DNA from: Chryseobacterium sp. | Lineage (GTDB): Bacteria; Bacteroidota; Bacteroidia; Flavobacteriales; Weeksellaceae | Length of the DNA: 64,000 nucleotides | Direction: 5' to 3' | NCBI GenBank assembly: GCA_031286615.1 | Contig: JAITUA010000013.1 | Span: forward strand, 1 to 64,000 | Part shown: piece after piece, positions 53,491 to 62,880 of the stretch | Position numbering within the stretch: position 1 is the first letter of the stretch | Layout of the letters: each line of letters begins with the position of its first letter | Made by a program: the position numbers and the translations under genes | Notes under the pieces: generated by a model | What the model was told of the DNA's origin: nothing | Databases searched by the model: none | Seen by the model: the letters and a program-made list of their open reading frames with translations, nothing else

Positions 53491-54729
53491 ATGGACGAAC
53501 AGAACACAGAAAACAGATTTGAATTTCTAAAGGGCGATAAAGTACTTTGGATGGTCATCCTTGTGATCTCCATCTTCTCTATTTTCCCGGTATACTCTGC
53601 AAGTTCAAATCTCGAATACATTGTCAATAACGGGACCACAACAGGTCACGTTATCAAACATATGTTCTTTGTAGTCTTAGGATTAGCCATTATGAGACTG
53701 GTAGGAACCATAAAATATGAATACATCGGAAAGCTCAGCAGTATCCTGCTAGGCCTTATGATTGTTCTGTTGGTTGTCACCATGTTTACCGGACAAACCA
53801 TTGACGGAGCCAGTGCTTCCAGATGGCTGAAAATCCCGGGAACACCGATTTCCTTCCAGCCTTCATCATTTGCTTTTTTAATGTTAATCATCTACCTGTG
53901 CAGATATTTAACCAAAAAGATCACAAGAGAAAGGCTTCCTATAGAGAATATCATGTATATTTTCGGACCAATCCTGCTTGTTTTCGTGTTGGTAGCAAAG
54001 GATAATGGTTCCACGGCATTAATGATTTTAATGGTTTCCGTAGTGGTTCTTGTCATAGGGCAACTTCACTGGAAATACATTGCAGGATTTATATCAGCAT
54101 CATTTGTAGCCATTGTATTATTTTTATTAATAGCTCTGAATACAAACATGATCGGCGGAAACCGTGTTCACACATGGATGAGCCGTGTAGAAACATTTAC
54201 CTCTAGTAAAGCAAAATCTGCCGATGTAGATGACGAGAGTGTAAAAGCGAAAAACTATCAGGTAATGCAGGCCAAAGCAGCCATCGTACACGGTGGAATC
54301 ACCGGGATGGGACCAGGAAAAAGTGCATTGAAACAAATGCTGCCACAATCTGCCTCCGACTTTATTTTCGCAGTTATTGTAGAAGAATACGGAGTGATAG
54401 GAGCTGCTTTTCTGATCAGTTTATACCTGATTATGATGATCAGAATCGTGATGATTGCCAGTAAGATGCCCGCATTTTTCGGATCTCTGCTCGTGCTCAG
54501 TCTCGGAGTGATGATTTTCATTCAGCTTTCGGTAAACATAGCCGTTGCTGTAAATCTGATCCCCGTAACAGGACAGCCGCTGCCTTTGATCAGTTATGGA
54601 GGAACCTCAATGCTGGTGACCTATTTACAATTAGGCATTATTTTAAATATAAGCTCAAGAATTCAGATTTATGATGAAGAAGGAATGGGGAAAAAACAAA
54701 GTATAGCAGAAATAAACGATATCGCTTAA
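53491..54729 (+). CDS. ftsW: Septal peptidoglycan polymerase FtsW
   Basis: A 412-residue SEDS protein with about ten membrane segments. GASASRWLKIPG, FQPSSFAFL, AKDNGSTALMIL and the ending TGQPLPLISYGGTSML are family hallmarks. FtsW polymerises lipid II together with FtsI. It is separated from murG by one base. Confidence 0.96.
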   Translation: MDEQNTENRFEFLKGDKVLWMVILVISIFSIFPVYSASSNLEYIVNNGTTTGHVIKHMFFVVLGLAIMRLVGTIKYEYIGKLSSILLGLMIVLLVVTMFTGQTIDGASASRWLKIPGTPISFQPSSFAFLMLIIYLCRYLTKKITRERLPIENIMYIFGPILLVFVLVAKDNGSTALMILMVSVVVLVIGQLHWKYIAGFISASFVAIVLFLLIALNTNMIGGNRVHTWMSRVETFTSSKAKSADVDDESVKAKNYQVMQAKAAIVHGGITGMGPGKSALKQMLPQSASDFIFAVIVEEYGVIGAAFLISLYLIMMIRIVMIASKMPAFFGSLLVLSLGVMIFIQLSVNIAVAVNLIPVTGQPLPLISYGGTSMLVTYLQLGIILNISSRIQIYDEEGMGKKQSIAEINDIA

Positions 54730-54730
54730 A

Positions 54731-55831
54731 ATGGACAAAAAATTAAAAATAGTATTATCCGGCGGAGGAACAGGAGGACATATCTTCCCGGCTATCGCCA
54801 TTGCTGATGAAATCAGAAAGAGATTTCCTGAAGCAGAATTTTTGTTCATTGGCGCCAACGGGAAAATGGAAATGGAAAAAGTTCCTCAGGCAGGTTATAA
54901 AATTGAAGGAATTGATATCGCAGGAATAGACAGAGGAAACCTGTTATCCAACCTTGGACTGCCTTTCAAGATTCTGAAGAGCTTATCAAAATCTAAAAGG
55001 ATTATCAAAAATTTCGCTCCGGACTTTGCTGTAGGAACAGGAGGTTTTGCCAGCGGACCCGCTCTTTATGAAGCCAGCAAAATGGGAATTCCTATTTTCA
55101 TACAGGAGCAAAATGCCCATGCAGGAGTAACTAATAAAATTTTAAGCAAGAAAGCTAAAGCCGTTTTTACAGCCTATCCAAAAGTAGATGGATTTCCGGC
55201 AGAGAAAATAAAATTCCTGGGAAATCCGATCCGTTCAACTATTATTTCAGGAATGCAGGAAACTGCTCAGGCAAAAGAAAAAATGAGATTGAATAAAGAT
55301 AAACTTACGATTCTTTCTGTAGGGGGTTCTTTAGGTTCCAGAACATTGAATAATGCATGGAAATCTCATTTAAAACAAATTGTAGATAAAGATTATCAGC
55401 TGATCTGGCAGACAGGAAAGCTTGATTATAAAGATATTATAAACGAAACAAAAGATACAGCCACCGGAAATATTCGGATCCTTGAATTCATCAAAGACAT
55501 GGAACTGGCTTACTCTGCAGCTGATATTATCGTTTCGAGAGCCGGAGCTATTGCCATTTCAGAGTTGGCTGTAGCACAAAAACCGGTCCTTTTGGTTCCT
55601 TTCCCTTTTGCAGCGGAGGATCATCAAACAAAAAATGCCATGAATCTGGTTGAAAAAAATGCAGCAAGAATGGTAAAAGACTCTGAAATGCAGGAAAAAT
55701 TCTGGAATACATTATCAGAAATCTGCGAAAATGAAAGTGTAAGAAAAGAAATGTCCGACAATCTTAAATATTTTGCCAAACCAAATGCCGCAAAAGAGAT
55801 TGTAGACGAGATTTTCAAAGTAATAAAATAA
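54731..55831 (+). CDS. murG: Lipid II synthase MurG
   Basis: A 366-residue GT28 glycosyltransferase transferring GlcNAc to lipid I. SGGGTGGHIFPAIAIA is the N-terminal glycine-rich loop, FIQEQNAHAG the acceptor site, and SRAGAIAISELAVAQKPVLLVPFPFAAEDHQ the UDP-GlcNAc site. Confidence 0.97.
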   Translation: MDKKLKIVLSGGGTGGHIFPAIAIADEIRKRFPEAEFLFIGANGKMEMEKVPQAGYKIEGIDIAGIDRGNLLSNLGLPFKILKSLSKSKRIIKNFAPDFAVGTGGFASGPALYEASKMGIPIFIQEQNAHAGVTNKILSKKAKAVFTAYPKVDGFPAEKIKFLGNPIRSTIISGMQETAQAKEKMRLNKDKLTILSVGGSLGSRTLNNAWKSHLKQIVDKDYQLIWQTGKLDYKDIINETKDTATGNIRILEFIKDMELAYSAADIIVSRAGAIAISELAVAQKPVLLVPFPFAAEDHQTKNAMNLVEKNAARMVKDSEMQEKFWNTLSEICENESVRKEMSDNLKYFAKPNAAKEIVDEIFKVIK

Positions 55832-55840
55832 TTAGGTAAA

Positions 55841-55917
55841 GCTTCAACAAGCTCAGCCTGAAACAAATAAAATAAAACAGTTAGTATTAGATCTGTCACC
55901 CTGAGCATGTCGAAGGG
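55841..55917. repeat. REP-like inverted pair, copies B and C
   Basis: GCTTCAACAAGCTCAGCCTGA (55841-55861) and the opposite-facing GTCACCCTGAGCATGTCGAAGGG-type copy (55895-55917) can pair into a long hairpin across 33 nt. They share the core GCTCAG/CTGAGC and TTCAACA/TGTCGAA with copies A and D. Confidence 0.65.
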
Positions 55918-55935
55918 CCAGTAAGCAAACACAAA

Positions 55936-56230
55936 ATGAAAATATATTATGTATACATTGTAAAATGTTCCGATAATTCTTACTATACAGGTTTTACCAA
56001 TGATATGGAAAGAAGAATTAATGAACATAATAACGGATTAAATCCTGAAAAGTTACACGTATACGAGAAAACCTGTTGAACTTGTTTTCTATCATGAATT
56101 TAATGATGTTACTCAAGCCATAACCTTTGAAAAACAAATTAAAGGTTGGAGTAGAAAAAAGAAGGAAGCAATAATAAATGATAACTGGGATTTATTACCA
56201 ATGTTATCAAGAAATAGGATGAAAGATTAG
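55936..56230 (+). pseudogene. Frameshifted GIY-YIG endonuclease gene
   Basis: ATG 55936 begins MKIYYVYIVKCSDNSYYTGFTNDMERRINEHNNG, the GIY-YIG (here VYIV...YYTG) fold of UvrC-like small nucleases. After NPE the frame is lost because of one extra A in GAAAAG (56047-56052); in the +1 frame the protein continues SYTYTRKPVELVFYHEF ... FEKQIKGWSRKKKEAII to a TAG at 56230. One A removed restores a protein of about 97 residues. It lies in the murG-murC spacer, between REP-like elements, with the usual dispersed-gene pattern of such small nucleases in flavobacteria. Confidence 0.8.
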
Positions 56231-56232
56231 GA

Positions 56233-56259
56233 GGCTTCGACAAGCTCAGCCTGACACCG
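56233..56259. repeat. REP-like element, copy D
   Basis: GGCTTCGACAAGCTCAGCCT followed by GACACCG begins 2 nt after the GIY-YIG stop. It faces the same way as copy B. Confidence 0.6.
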
Positions 56260-56372
56260 TTAAAATTTAATTTATTAACGAGTCATTGATATTAGTTGAT
56301 TAAAGCCTTATAATATAAAATATTAGTAATAAAACTCTGACCTGGCTCAAGAGTTTAAAGATTAAAATATAA

Positions 56373-57731
56373 ATGAACATTTTACAAACATATCAGACTT
56401 TTTACTTCGTTGGAATCGGAGGTATCGGAATGAGTGCATTAGCACGCTATTTCAATGCATCCGGAAAAAAAGTATTGGGTTACGACAAAACCAATACAAA
56501 ATTGACTCAGAATCTGATGAACGAAGGAATTGATATTGTTTTTGAAGACCTTATTGATGAAAGGATAACTTCTCTCCAGAAAGAAGACACATTGGTTATC
56601 TATACTCCAGCTATCAAAACGCTTGGAATATTGGATTATTTCAATGAAAATCAGTTTGAAGTGTTGAAACGAGCTAAAGTTTTAGGATTAATTACTGAAA
56701 ATACAGATTGTATTGCTGTAGCAGGAACTCATGGAAAGACAACAACATCTACCCTTGTGGCTCATTTATGCAAAGAAGCTGATCTGCCTTTTTCATGTTT
56801 TTTAGGAGGAATTTCCGAAAACTTTAAATCCAACTTTCTGTACAACGGTTCTACTTATTCTGTAGTAGAGGCGGATGAATATGACAGAAGCTTCCTGAAC
56901 CTTTCTCCGGACTGGGCAGTGGTAACTTCTACAGATGCAGACCACCTGGATATTTATGGAGATAAGAGTCATATAGAAGAAGGATTCAGGCAGTTTGCAG
57001 CTTTAGTACCTCAAGACCAACAGCTTTTTGTAAGAAAAGGTCTGGAAATTGGTAGAGGACACCAAACCTATGCAGTAAATGAACCTGCAGACTACTATTC
57101 TGACAACCTGCGTATGGAGCATGATAAAATTTATTTTGACTTCCATACTCCTACCGAAACAATAAAAGATTTCGTTTGGGAAATTCCAGGAATCCATAAT
57201 GTGGAAAATGCTACTGTAGCATTGGCTATTCTGCATAATTTAGGCGCAGATTTTGATACGCTGAAAAAGGCAATTGCCAATTTTAAAGGAATTAAAAGAA
57301 GATACACAAAACATATTTATCAAAATGGTAAAATTTACATTGATGATTATGCCCACCATCCTACAGAAATCAATGCTGTAATGGGCTCTATCAAAACATT
57401 TTATCCTGATAAAAAACTATTGGTAGCCTTCCAGCCACACCTTTTTAGCAGAACCAGAGATTTTGCGGACGGGTTTGCAGAAAGTTTAAGCAAAGCTGAT
57501 GAACTTATTTTGCTTGATATCTATCCTGCAAGAGAACTTCAGGAGAACTTTGAAGGAATCACTTCAAGCTGGCTGCTGGACAAAGTAACATTAGATAAAA
57601 AAGAAGTATCGACATTATCCGATGCTTTTGAAAAAATAAAAGAAAAAGATTTTGATATCCTCCTAACTGTAGGTGCAGGAAATATAGACACCCTGTATGA
57701 CCCTATCTGTGAATGGATAAATAAATTGTAA
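56373..57731 (+). CDS. murC: UDP-MurNAc-alanine ligase MurC
   Basis: A 452-residue Mur ligase adding L-alanine. FVGIGGIGMSALARY, VIYTPAIK, AGTHGKTTTSTLVA, VVEADEYDRSFL, TDADHLDIYGD and YIDDYAHHPTEI are in order. It completes the set of Mur ligases here except MurF, which lies outside this window. Confidence 0.97.
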   Translation: MNILQTYQTFYFVGIGGIGMSALARYFNASGKKVLGYDKTNTKLTQNLMNEGIDIVFEDLIDERITSLQKEDTLVIYTPAIKTLGILDYFNENQFEVLKRAKVLGLITENTDCIAVAGTHGKTTTSTLVAHLCKEADLPFSCFLGGISENFKSNFLYNGSTYSVVEADEYDRSFLNLSPDWAVVTSTDADHLDIYGDKSHIEEGFRQFAALVPQDQQLFVRKGLEIGRGHQTYAVNEPADYYSDNLRMEHDKIYFDFHTPTETIKDFVWEIPGIHNVENATVALAILHNLGADFDTLKKAIANFKGIKRRYTKHIYQNGKIYIDDYAHHPTEINAVMGSIKTFYPDKKLLVAFQPHLFSRTRDFADGFAESLSKADELILLDIYPARELQENFEGITSSWLLDKVTLDKKEVSTLSDAFEKIKEKDFDILLTVGAGNIDTLYDPICEWINKL

Positions 57732-57759
57732 AGAGTAATAATGTATTTAAGTATTCATG

Positions 57760-57789
57760 AATACATTTTACATAAATACATGAATACAA
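57760..57789 (+). repeat. 30-nt repeat, copy 2 (murC-ftsQ spacer)
   Basis: AATACATTTTACATAAATAC followed by ATGAATACAA, differing from copy 1 (53457) at two positions. CATGAATACA occurs again just before it, so the spacer also contains a partial tandem copy. Confidence 0.75.
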
Positions 57790-57796
57790 AAAATGT

Positions 57797-58762
57797 ATGA
57801 AAAATAAATACAGAATATTAAAAATTGCTGTCACTGTAATCATCCTTGGATTGTTACTGAGTTTCTCGTTGAAGAGATTCAGCCACCAACAGATTACAGA
57901 CAATAAGATTTCTGTAAAAATGAGTGAAAAAACACCGGTTTATTTTGTTGATGAAAAAGATATCAGGGAGATTGTAAAAAAAGAAAACCCTTCCGGAAAA
58001 GTAGGTGATCTTAATATCCCTTCCTTAGAAAAAAGAATCAATGCACTTCCGGCGGTTGATAGTGCCAATGTCTATCTGAACCTGAATGGAAAACTGAATC
58101 TGGATATTAAGCAGAGAGTACCTGTTTTCAGGCTTAATAAAGATGGAAAAGACTTTTATGTAGATGAAAAGGGGATTGAATTTCCAATTTCAAGAACATA
58201 TTCTCACCCATGTATGCTGGTAACCGGAAATGTACAGCCGGATGAATATGAAAAACTGGCAGAGCTGGTAGGAAAGATAGATAAAGATGATTTCAGCAAG
58301 AAATATTTTATCGGGATTTCGAAGAGCAAAGACAGCTACAATCTTCTGACAAGTGAAGGAAATTACAGGGTAGAAATTGGAGATCTGGATAATATTGATT
58401 TTAAAGTAAAAGGATTTAAAACCTTTGTGGAAAAATATCTTGTATACCAAGATCCACAGAAGTACAGCATGGTTTCTGTAAAATACCAGAATCAGATTGT
58501 TACCACTTTAAACCCTTATTTTAAAGAAAACGACAGTATTTTAAAAGCTGGAAAACTGGAACTGGCAAAAGCTCCTACTCCAATGGCTGCAGCAAAGAAG
58601 ACAGAGACCAAGCCAAAGATAGCGGAAGCAAAAAAAACAGACTCCACACCTGTAAAACCAAAAGAGAGTACGAAAACACATACAAAAGAAGCGAAAAAAA
58701 CAGAGAAAAAATCGACCGCTAAAGCCTTGTCCAAGCCAAAGACAAAAGTAAAAATAGAATAA
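57797..58762 (+). CDS. ftsQ: Division protein FtsQ with basic periplasmic tail
   Basis: A 321-residue bitopic protein. The membrane segment is at about residues 9-26; a POTRA-type domain (ISVKMSEKTPVYFVDEKDIREIV ... INALPAVDSANVYLNLNGKL) and the beta domain follow. The last 65 residues are a low-complexity, Lys/Thr/Ala/Pro-rich tail (AKKTETKPKIAEAKKTD and similar), which is periplasmic by topology. Position between murC and ftsA supports the name. Confidence 0.88.
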   Translation: MKNKYRILKIAVTVIILGLLLSFSLKRFSHQQITDNKISVKMSEKTPVYFVDEKDIREIVKKENPSGKVGDLNIPSLEKRINALPAVDSANVYLNLNGKLNLDIKQRVPVFRLNKDGKDFYVDEKGIEFPISRTYSHPCMLVTGNVQPDEYEKLAELVGKIDKDDFSKKYFIGISKSKDSYNLLTSEGNYRVEIGDLDNIDFKVKGFKTFVEKYLVYQDPQKYSMVSVKYQNQIVTTLNPYFKENDSILKAGKLELAKAPTPMAAAKKTETKPKIAEAKKTDSTPVKPKESTKTHTKEAKKTEKKSTAKALSKPKTKVKIE

Positions 58763-58848
58763 GTCCTTCCGGGACATTCAATACACAAATAGGAGATCAT
58801 CCTTAGAGAAAAAAAGGAAAAAGTAGAAAAAATCAAATCGATATAAAA

Positions 58849-60234
58849 ATGGAAAATCAAGAGTATTCAGTAGGTCTGGACATCGGGACAACAAAGATAG
58901 TCGCGATTGTCGGAAGAAGGAATGCACACGGGAAAATAGAAGTTCTCGGTGTAGGAAAAGCTAAAAGTCTTGGTGTTCATAAAGGTATTGTGAATAATAT
59001 TTCACAGACTATTAATTCAATCAAGGCTGCAGTATCCGAAGCACAATCCAGTGCTGGCGTTCCTATCCGCAAAGTTACGGTAGGTATTGCAGGAAAACAC
59101 ATCCGTTCTCTGCAGCACTCCGATTATATTATGCGTGAACATCCTGATAAATTTATTACAGACGATGACATTGAAGCATTAAAAGATCAGGTGAAAAAGC
59201 TGGTGATGCTTCCTGGAGAAGAAATTATCCACGTACTTCCTCAAGAATATAAGGTGGATTCCGAGGGTGAGATTCAGGAGCCTGTCGGGATGCATGGAAA
59301 GCGTTTAGAAGCCAACTTCCACGTTGTAGTAGGCCAAATGGGCAGCATCAGAAATATTGCAAGATGCGTTCGTGAAGCCGGATTAGAAATGGAAGCTCTT
59401 ACTTTAGAACCATTGGCATCTTCAGAAGCTGTTCTTACAAAAGAAGAAAAAGAAGCCGGTGTTGCCATTGTTGACATTGGTGGTGGTACAACAGACATTG
59501 CGATATTTAAAGATAATATCATCCGTCATACCTGTGTGATTCCATATGGAGGCGGAATTATTACCGAAGATATCAAAGAAGGCTGTTCCATTATAGAGAA
59601 ACATGCAGAACAACTTAAAGTAAAATTTGGTTCGGCTGTTCCCGAATTAGAAAAAGACAGTACTTTTGTAACCATTCCGGGGCTTCACGGCAGACCGGAC
59701 AAAGAAATTTCTTTAAAAACTTTAGCACAGATCATCAATGCAAGAGTAGAAGAAGTTTTGGAAATGGTCAATACAGAACTGAAAGCTTATGGCGCTTTTG
59801 AACAAAAGAAAAAGCTTATTGCCGGAATCGTTCTTACAGGCGGTGGTTCAAACTTAAAACATCTTCGTCAGCTGGCCAATTATACCACAGGTTTTGACAG
59901 CAGAATCGGTTTTGCGAATGAATATATTGCCAACGATAAAAATCAGTACCTGAAAGGCCCTGAATTTGCTACGTCTATCGGATTACTGATGGAGAGTTTA
60001 AAGATCAGAGACAAAAAGCAGAATGCTGACGAAATCATAGAAGTTGTTGCAGAACAGCCAAAGCAGGAAACCGCTTCGGCACAGACAGAAACTGTTCAGC
60101 CGGTTCAGCAGGCAGCACCTGTTCAGGAACAGCAGTCTTTTGAGAATGAAAGACAGGAGAACAGAAAGGCGAAATTGACCTTCGGGCAGTCGCTTATGGA
60201 AAAAGTAAAAAAATTCTTTGAAGAAGTAGAGTAA
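58849..60234 (+). CDS. ftsA: Division ATPase FtsA
   Basis: A 461-residue actin-like protein. YSVGLDIGTTKIVAIVG is the phosphate-1 motif, VDIGGGTTDIAIF the phosphate-2 motif and IVLTGGGSNLKHL the adenosine motif. A Gln/Pro/Ala-rich linker (about residues 405-435) leads to the amphipathic membrane-targeting end LMEKVKKFFEEVE. FtsA anchors FtsZ to the membrane. Confidence 0.97.
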   Translation: MENQEYSVGLDIGTTKIVAIVGRRNAHGKIEVLGVGKAKSLGVHKGIVNNISQTINSIKAAVSEAQSSAGVPIRKVTVGIAGKHIRSLQHSDYIMREHPDKFITDDDIEALKDQVKKLVMLPGEEIIHVLPQEYKVDSEGEIQEPVGMHGKRLEANFHVVVGQMGSIRNIARCVREAGLEMEALTLEPLASSEAVLTKEEKEAGVAIVDIGGGTTDIAIFKDNIIRHTCVIPYGGGIITEDIKEGCSIIEKHAEQLKVKFGSAVPELEKDSTFVTIPGLHGRPDKEISLKTLAQIINARVEEVLEMVNTELKAYGAFEQKKKLIAGIVLTGGGSNLKHLRQLANYTTGFDSRIGFANEYIANDKNQYLKGPEFATSIGLLMESLKIRDKKQNADEIIEVVAEQPKQETASAQTETVQPVQQAAPVQEQQSFENERQENRKAKLTFGQSLMEKVKKFFEEVE

Positions 60235-60325
60235 ATTATAAATGATGAATGATAAGCGATAAACGATCTTTTCCTTATCAATTATCATTGATCAATTATC
60301 AATTATAATTATTAAAAGTATAGTT
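60235..60325. repeat. ATCAATTATCA word repeat in the ftsA-ftsZ spacer
   Basis: Words such as ATGATGAATGATAAGCGATA, TTATCAATTATCATTGATCA and ATTATCAATTATAATT fill the spacer. No gene. Confidence 0.5.
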
Positions 60326-62239
60326 ATGGAAAATATAGGTACACAAGGATTTTCATTTGATTTGCCAAAAGGAAATTCATCCATCATAAAAGTAATCGGT
60401 GTAGGGGGCGGTGGAAACAACGCTCTGAAGCACATGTACGAGAAAGGAATTCACGGAGTTGATTTCGTGATTTGTAATACAGACGCTCAAACCTTAGATA
60501 ATAACCCTGTTGCGAATAAAGTTCAATTAGGAACCACAATCACAGAAGGTCTTGGAGCGGGTGCAGACCCTGAGGTTGGAGAAAAATCAGCAATCGAAAG
60601 TATTGAAGATATTAAAGCTGCTATGGGACAAAACACCAAAATGGTGTTTATCACTGCCGGAATGGGTGGTGGTACCGGTACCGGAGCCGCTCCTGTCATT
60701 GCTAAAGTAGCAAAAGACATGGGAATTCTAACAGTAGGTATTGTTACTGTGCCTTTCAGTTTTGAAGGTAAAAGAAGACTAGATCAGGCTGAAAACGGTC
60801 TTGATAAACTAAAAAATAATGTTGATTCATTAATTGTAATCAACAATGATAAATTAAGACAGCAGTTCGGAAACCTTGGGTTTAAGCAGGGATTCTCAAA
60901 AGCCGATGAAGTTTTAGCCAATGCTGCCAAAGGAATGGCGGAAGTTATTACAGGTTACTTTGATGTAAACATTGACTTTAGAGATGCTAAATCTGTACTT
61001 CAGAATTCAGGTACCGCTTTGATGTCTACTGGAACTGCTTCAGGTGAAAATAAAGCAGAAGAAGCTGTAAGAAAAGCCCTTGATTCTCCGTTATTGAATG
61101 ATAATAAGATTACAGGTGCCAAAAACGTTCTGTTATTGATCAGAAGTGGTGCTGAAGAGGTAACCATGGATGAGATTGGTATCATCATGGATCACATTCA
61201 GAAAGAAGCCGGAAACACTGCAGATATTATCTTCGGGGTAGGTGCTGATGAAGAATTGGGAGATGCAGTAAGCGTTCTTGTTATCGCAACAGGATTCTCT
61301 AATGAGAACAAGAAATTTGCAGGACCTACAGAGAAAATCAGAATCAGTCTTAACGACAGCTTTGATGCTCCGAAAAACTCACCTTTCAAAACAAGAGAGG
61401 AAAGAGAATCTGCGCCTGATACAACTTATGATTCCAGCAGAGCCAATCATTTCAGATTAGATGATGAAGACCACAGTACACAGTTCAAGGTTACATCTAT
61501 TGAAAAAAAAATGATTCTTGAAGAAGAACCGGTGAAACCTGAAATTAAATTCTCTGATAAAGAGGAAGATATTATCAATACTCCTGAACAGGCGTGGAAA
61601 AATGAAGAAGAAGTTGAGCAGGAATACAGCTTATTCTCTATTGATGAAGAAAATGAAGATCCAAATGATCTGGAAATTCAGTCTTTCTCATTTGACTTCG
61701 AAAATAAAAAAGAAGAGCCACAGTCGGGAAATACTTTCAACAGTTCTTTTGCAGAAGAAAAACCTGTTGAATTCAGTTTCTTTGTAAACGAACCTGTCAG
61801 AAATGAGCCTAATACTGATTTCGGACAGCCAAAAGCAGAATTCAACACACCAGGCAATGCTGCTGTAGCGGAACCTGCTCAGAAGATTGAAACTTTCTAC
61901 CAGAAACAGGAGGAGCCAAAAGTTGAAACAAGAACTTCTTTTGAGAACAAAACAGAAATTGAAACTCCGAAAACGGAAGAATCAGAATTCACTTTTGTGA
62001 ATAAAACGATAGACCAGGAAAGAGTGATTGAAAGAAGAAATAAATTGAAAGAATTCAACTCGCGCTACCAAAGCTTTGACAGCACGAGTGAATTTGAATC
62101 TATTCCTGCTTTCAAAAGAAAAAATATTTCGATTGACGGAACTAATGCTTCAGATCAGAACATCAACACGTATCTGTCTGACAACAATGGCTCTATGCAG
62201 ATCAGAGAAAACAGATTTTTAAATAAAGACGTAGATTAA
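60326..62239 (+). CDS. ftsZ: Division tubulin FtsZ with long C-terminal part
   Basis: A 637-residue FtsZ, compared with about 383 in E. coli. GVGGGGNNAL, MGGGTGTGAAPVIA (tubulin signature) and NVDSLIVINNDKL place the GTPase in residues 15-330. The linker is about 250 residues of acidic, disordered sequence. FESIPAFKRKNISI near residue 590 looks like the conserved C-terminal peptide that binds FtsA, but it is followed by another 35 residues ending FLNKDVD, so the peptide is internal. Confidence 0.96.
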   Translation: MENIGTQGFSFDLPKGNSSIIKVIGVGGGGNNALKHMYEKGIHGVDFVICNTDAQTLDNNPVANKVQLGTTITEGLGAGADPEVGEKSAIESIEDIKAAMGQNTKMVFITAGMGGGTGTGAAPVIAKVAKDMGILTVGIVTVPFSFEGKRRLDQAENGLDKLKNNVDSLIVINNDKLRQQFGNLGFKQGFSKADEVLANAAKGMAEVITGYFDVNIDFRDAKSVLQNSGTALMSTGTASGENKAEEAVRKALDSPLLNDNKITGAKNVLLLIRSGAEEVTMDEIGIIMDHIQKEAGNTADIIFGVGADEELGDAVSVLVIATGFSNENKKFAGPTEKIRISLNDSFDAPKNSPFKTREERESAPDTTYDSSRANHFRLDDEDHSTQFKVTSIEKKMILEEEPVKPEIKFSDKEEDIINTPEQAWKNEEEVEQEYSLFSIDEENEDPNDLEIQSFSFDFENKKEEPQSGNTFNSSFAEEKPVEFSFFVNEPVRNEPNTDFGQPKAEFNTPGNAAVAEPAQKIETFYQKQEEPKVETRTSFENKTEIETPKTEESEFTFVNKTIDQERVIERRNKLKEFNSRYQSFDSTSEFESIPAFKRKNISIDGTNASDQNINTYLSDNNGSMQIRENRFLNKDVD

Positions 62240-62328
62240 ACGCTATAAGCAGTATGCAGTAAGCTATAGGCTATTCCAGCCTAATCAAAAGGCTTACTGC
62301 TTACTGCCTAAAGCTTAAAGCCCAAACC
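62240..62328. repeat. Word repeat and inverted repeat before yqeY
   Basis: The spacer is built of AAGC/GCTTA words. GCAGTAAGC (62257-62265) is the inverse of GCTTACTGC (62291-62299). Similar word sets lie before secA and murD. Confidence 0.5.
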
Positions 62329-62775
62329 ATGAGTTTAGAAAATATAATAAGCGAAGCTATAAAAACAGCCATGAGAGAAAAAGACAGAGTAGCTCTGGAC
62401 TCTCTCCGTGCTGTAAAATCTCAGATTCTTCTTTTACAAACAGAAGCAAGAGGTGCTGAAGTTTCTGCAGAGCAGGAAATTGCTATTCTGCAGAGAATGA
62501 TCAAGCAGCGTAAAGATTCTTTTGAGCAGTTTTCTGCTCAGGGAAGACAGGACCTTGCAGAAGTAGAAGAAGCTCAAATGAAAGTAATTGAGAAGTTTTT
62601 ACCTAAACAACTTTCTGCTGAAGGACTTGAAACAGAAATTAAAAATATTATTTCTGAAACCGGAGCTGAATCTATCAAAGATTTAGGGAAGGTAATGGGA
62701 GCAGCATCAAAAGCATTAGCCGGAAAATCAGACGGAAAAAGTATTTCCGAGATGGCTAAAAAGCTTCTGTCATAG
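62329..62775 (+). CDS. GatB/YqeY-domain protein
   Basis: A 148-residue helical protein: KEDRVALDSLRAVKS-type start (here REKDRVALDSLRAVKSQ), a coiled middle, and the GatB-tail-like end ESIKDLGKVMGAASKALAGKSDGKSISEMAKKLL. The family resembles the tail of the GatB amidotransferase, which binds tRNA, and its true role is unknown. It lies downstream of ftsZ in the same direction, as in many Bacteroidota. Confidence 0.9.
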   Translation: MSLENIISEAIKTAMREKDRVALDSLRAVKSQILLLQTEARGAEVSAEQEIAILQRMIKQRKDSFEQFSAQGRQDLAEVEEAQMKVIEKFLPKQLSAEGLETEIKNIISETGAESIKDLGKVMGAASKALAGKSDGKSISEMAKKLLS

Positions 62776-62880
62776 TTGAAAGCTAACCGTTGACGGCAGA
62801 TCCATAACCCTTCAACTTATTTTCTATCAACTATCTATTTACATTAGGATATACAACCTTTGCATATCGATTTGATTAAA

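Noticed and set aside
50401-56230. Frameshifts in the S23-like and GIY-YIG genes as plain sequencing errors
   Set aside because: All lie in homopolymers, so error is possible, but about a dozen intact essential genes around them contain many similar runs without any frameshift. I therefore favour real decay, not excluded without reads.
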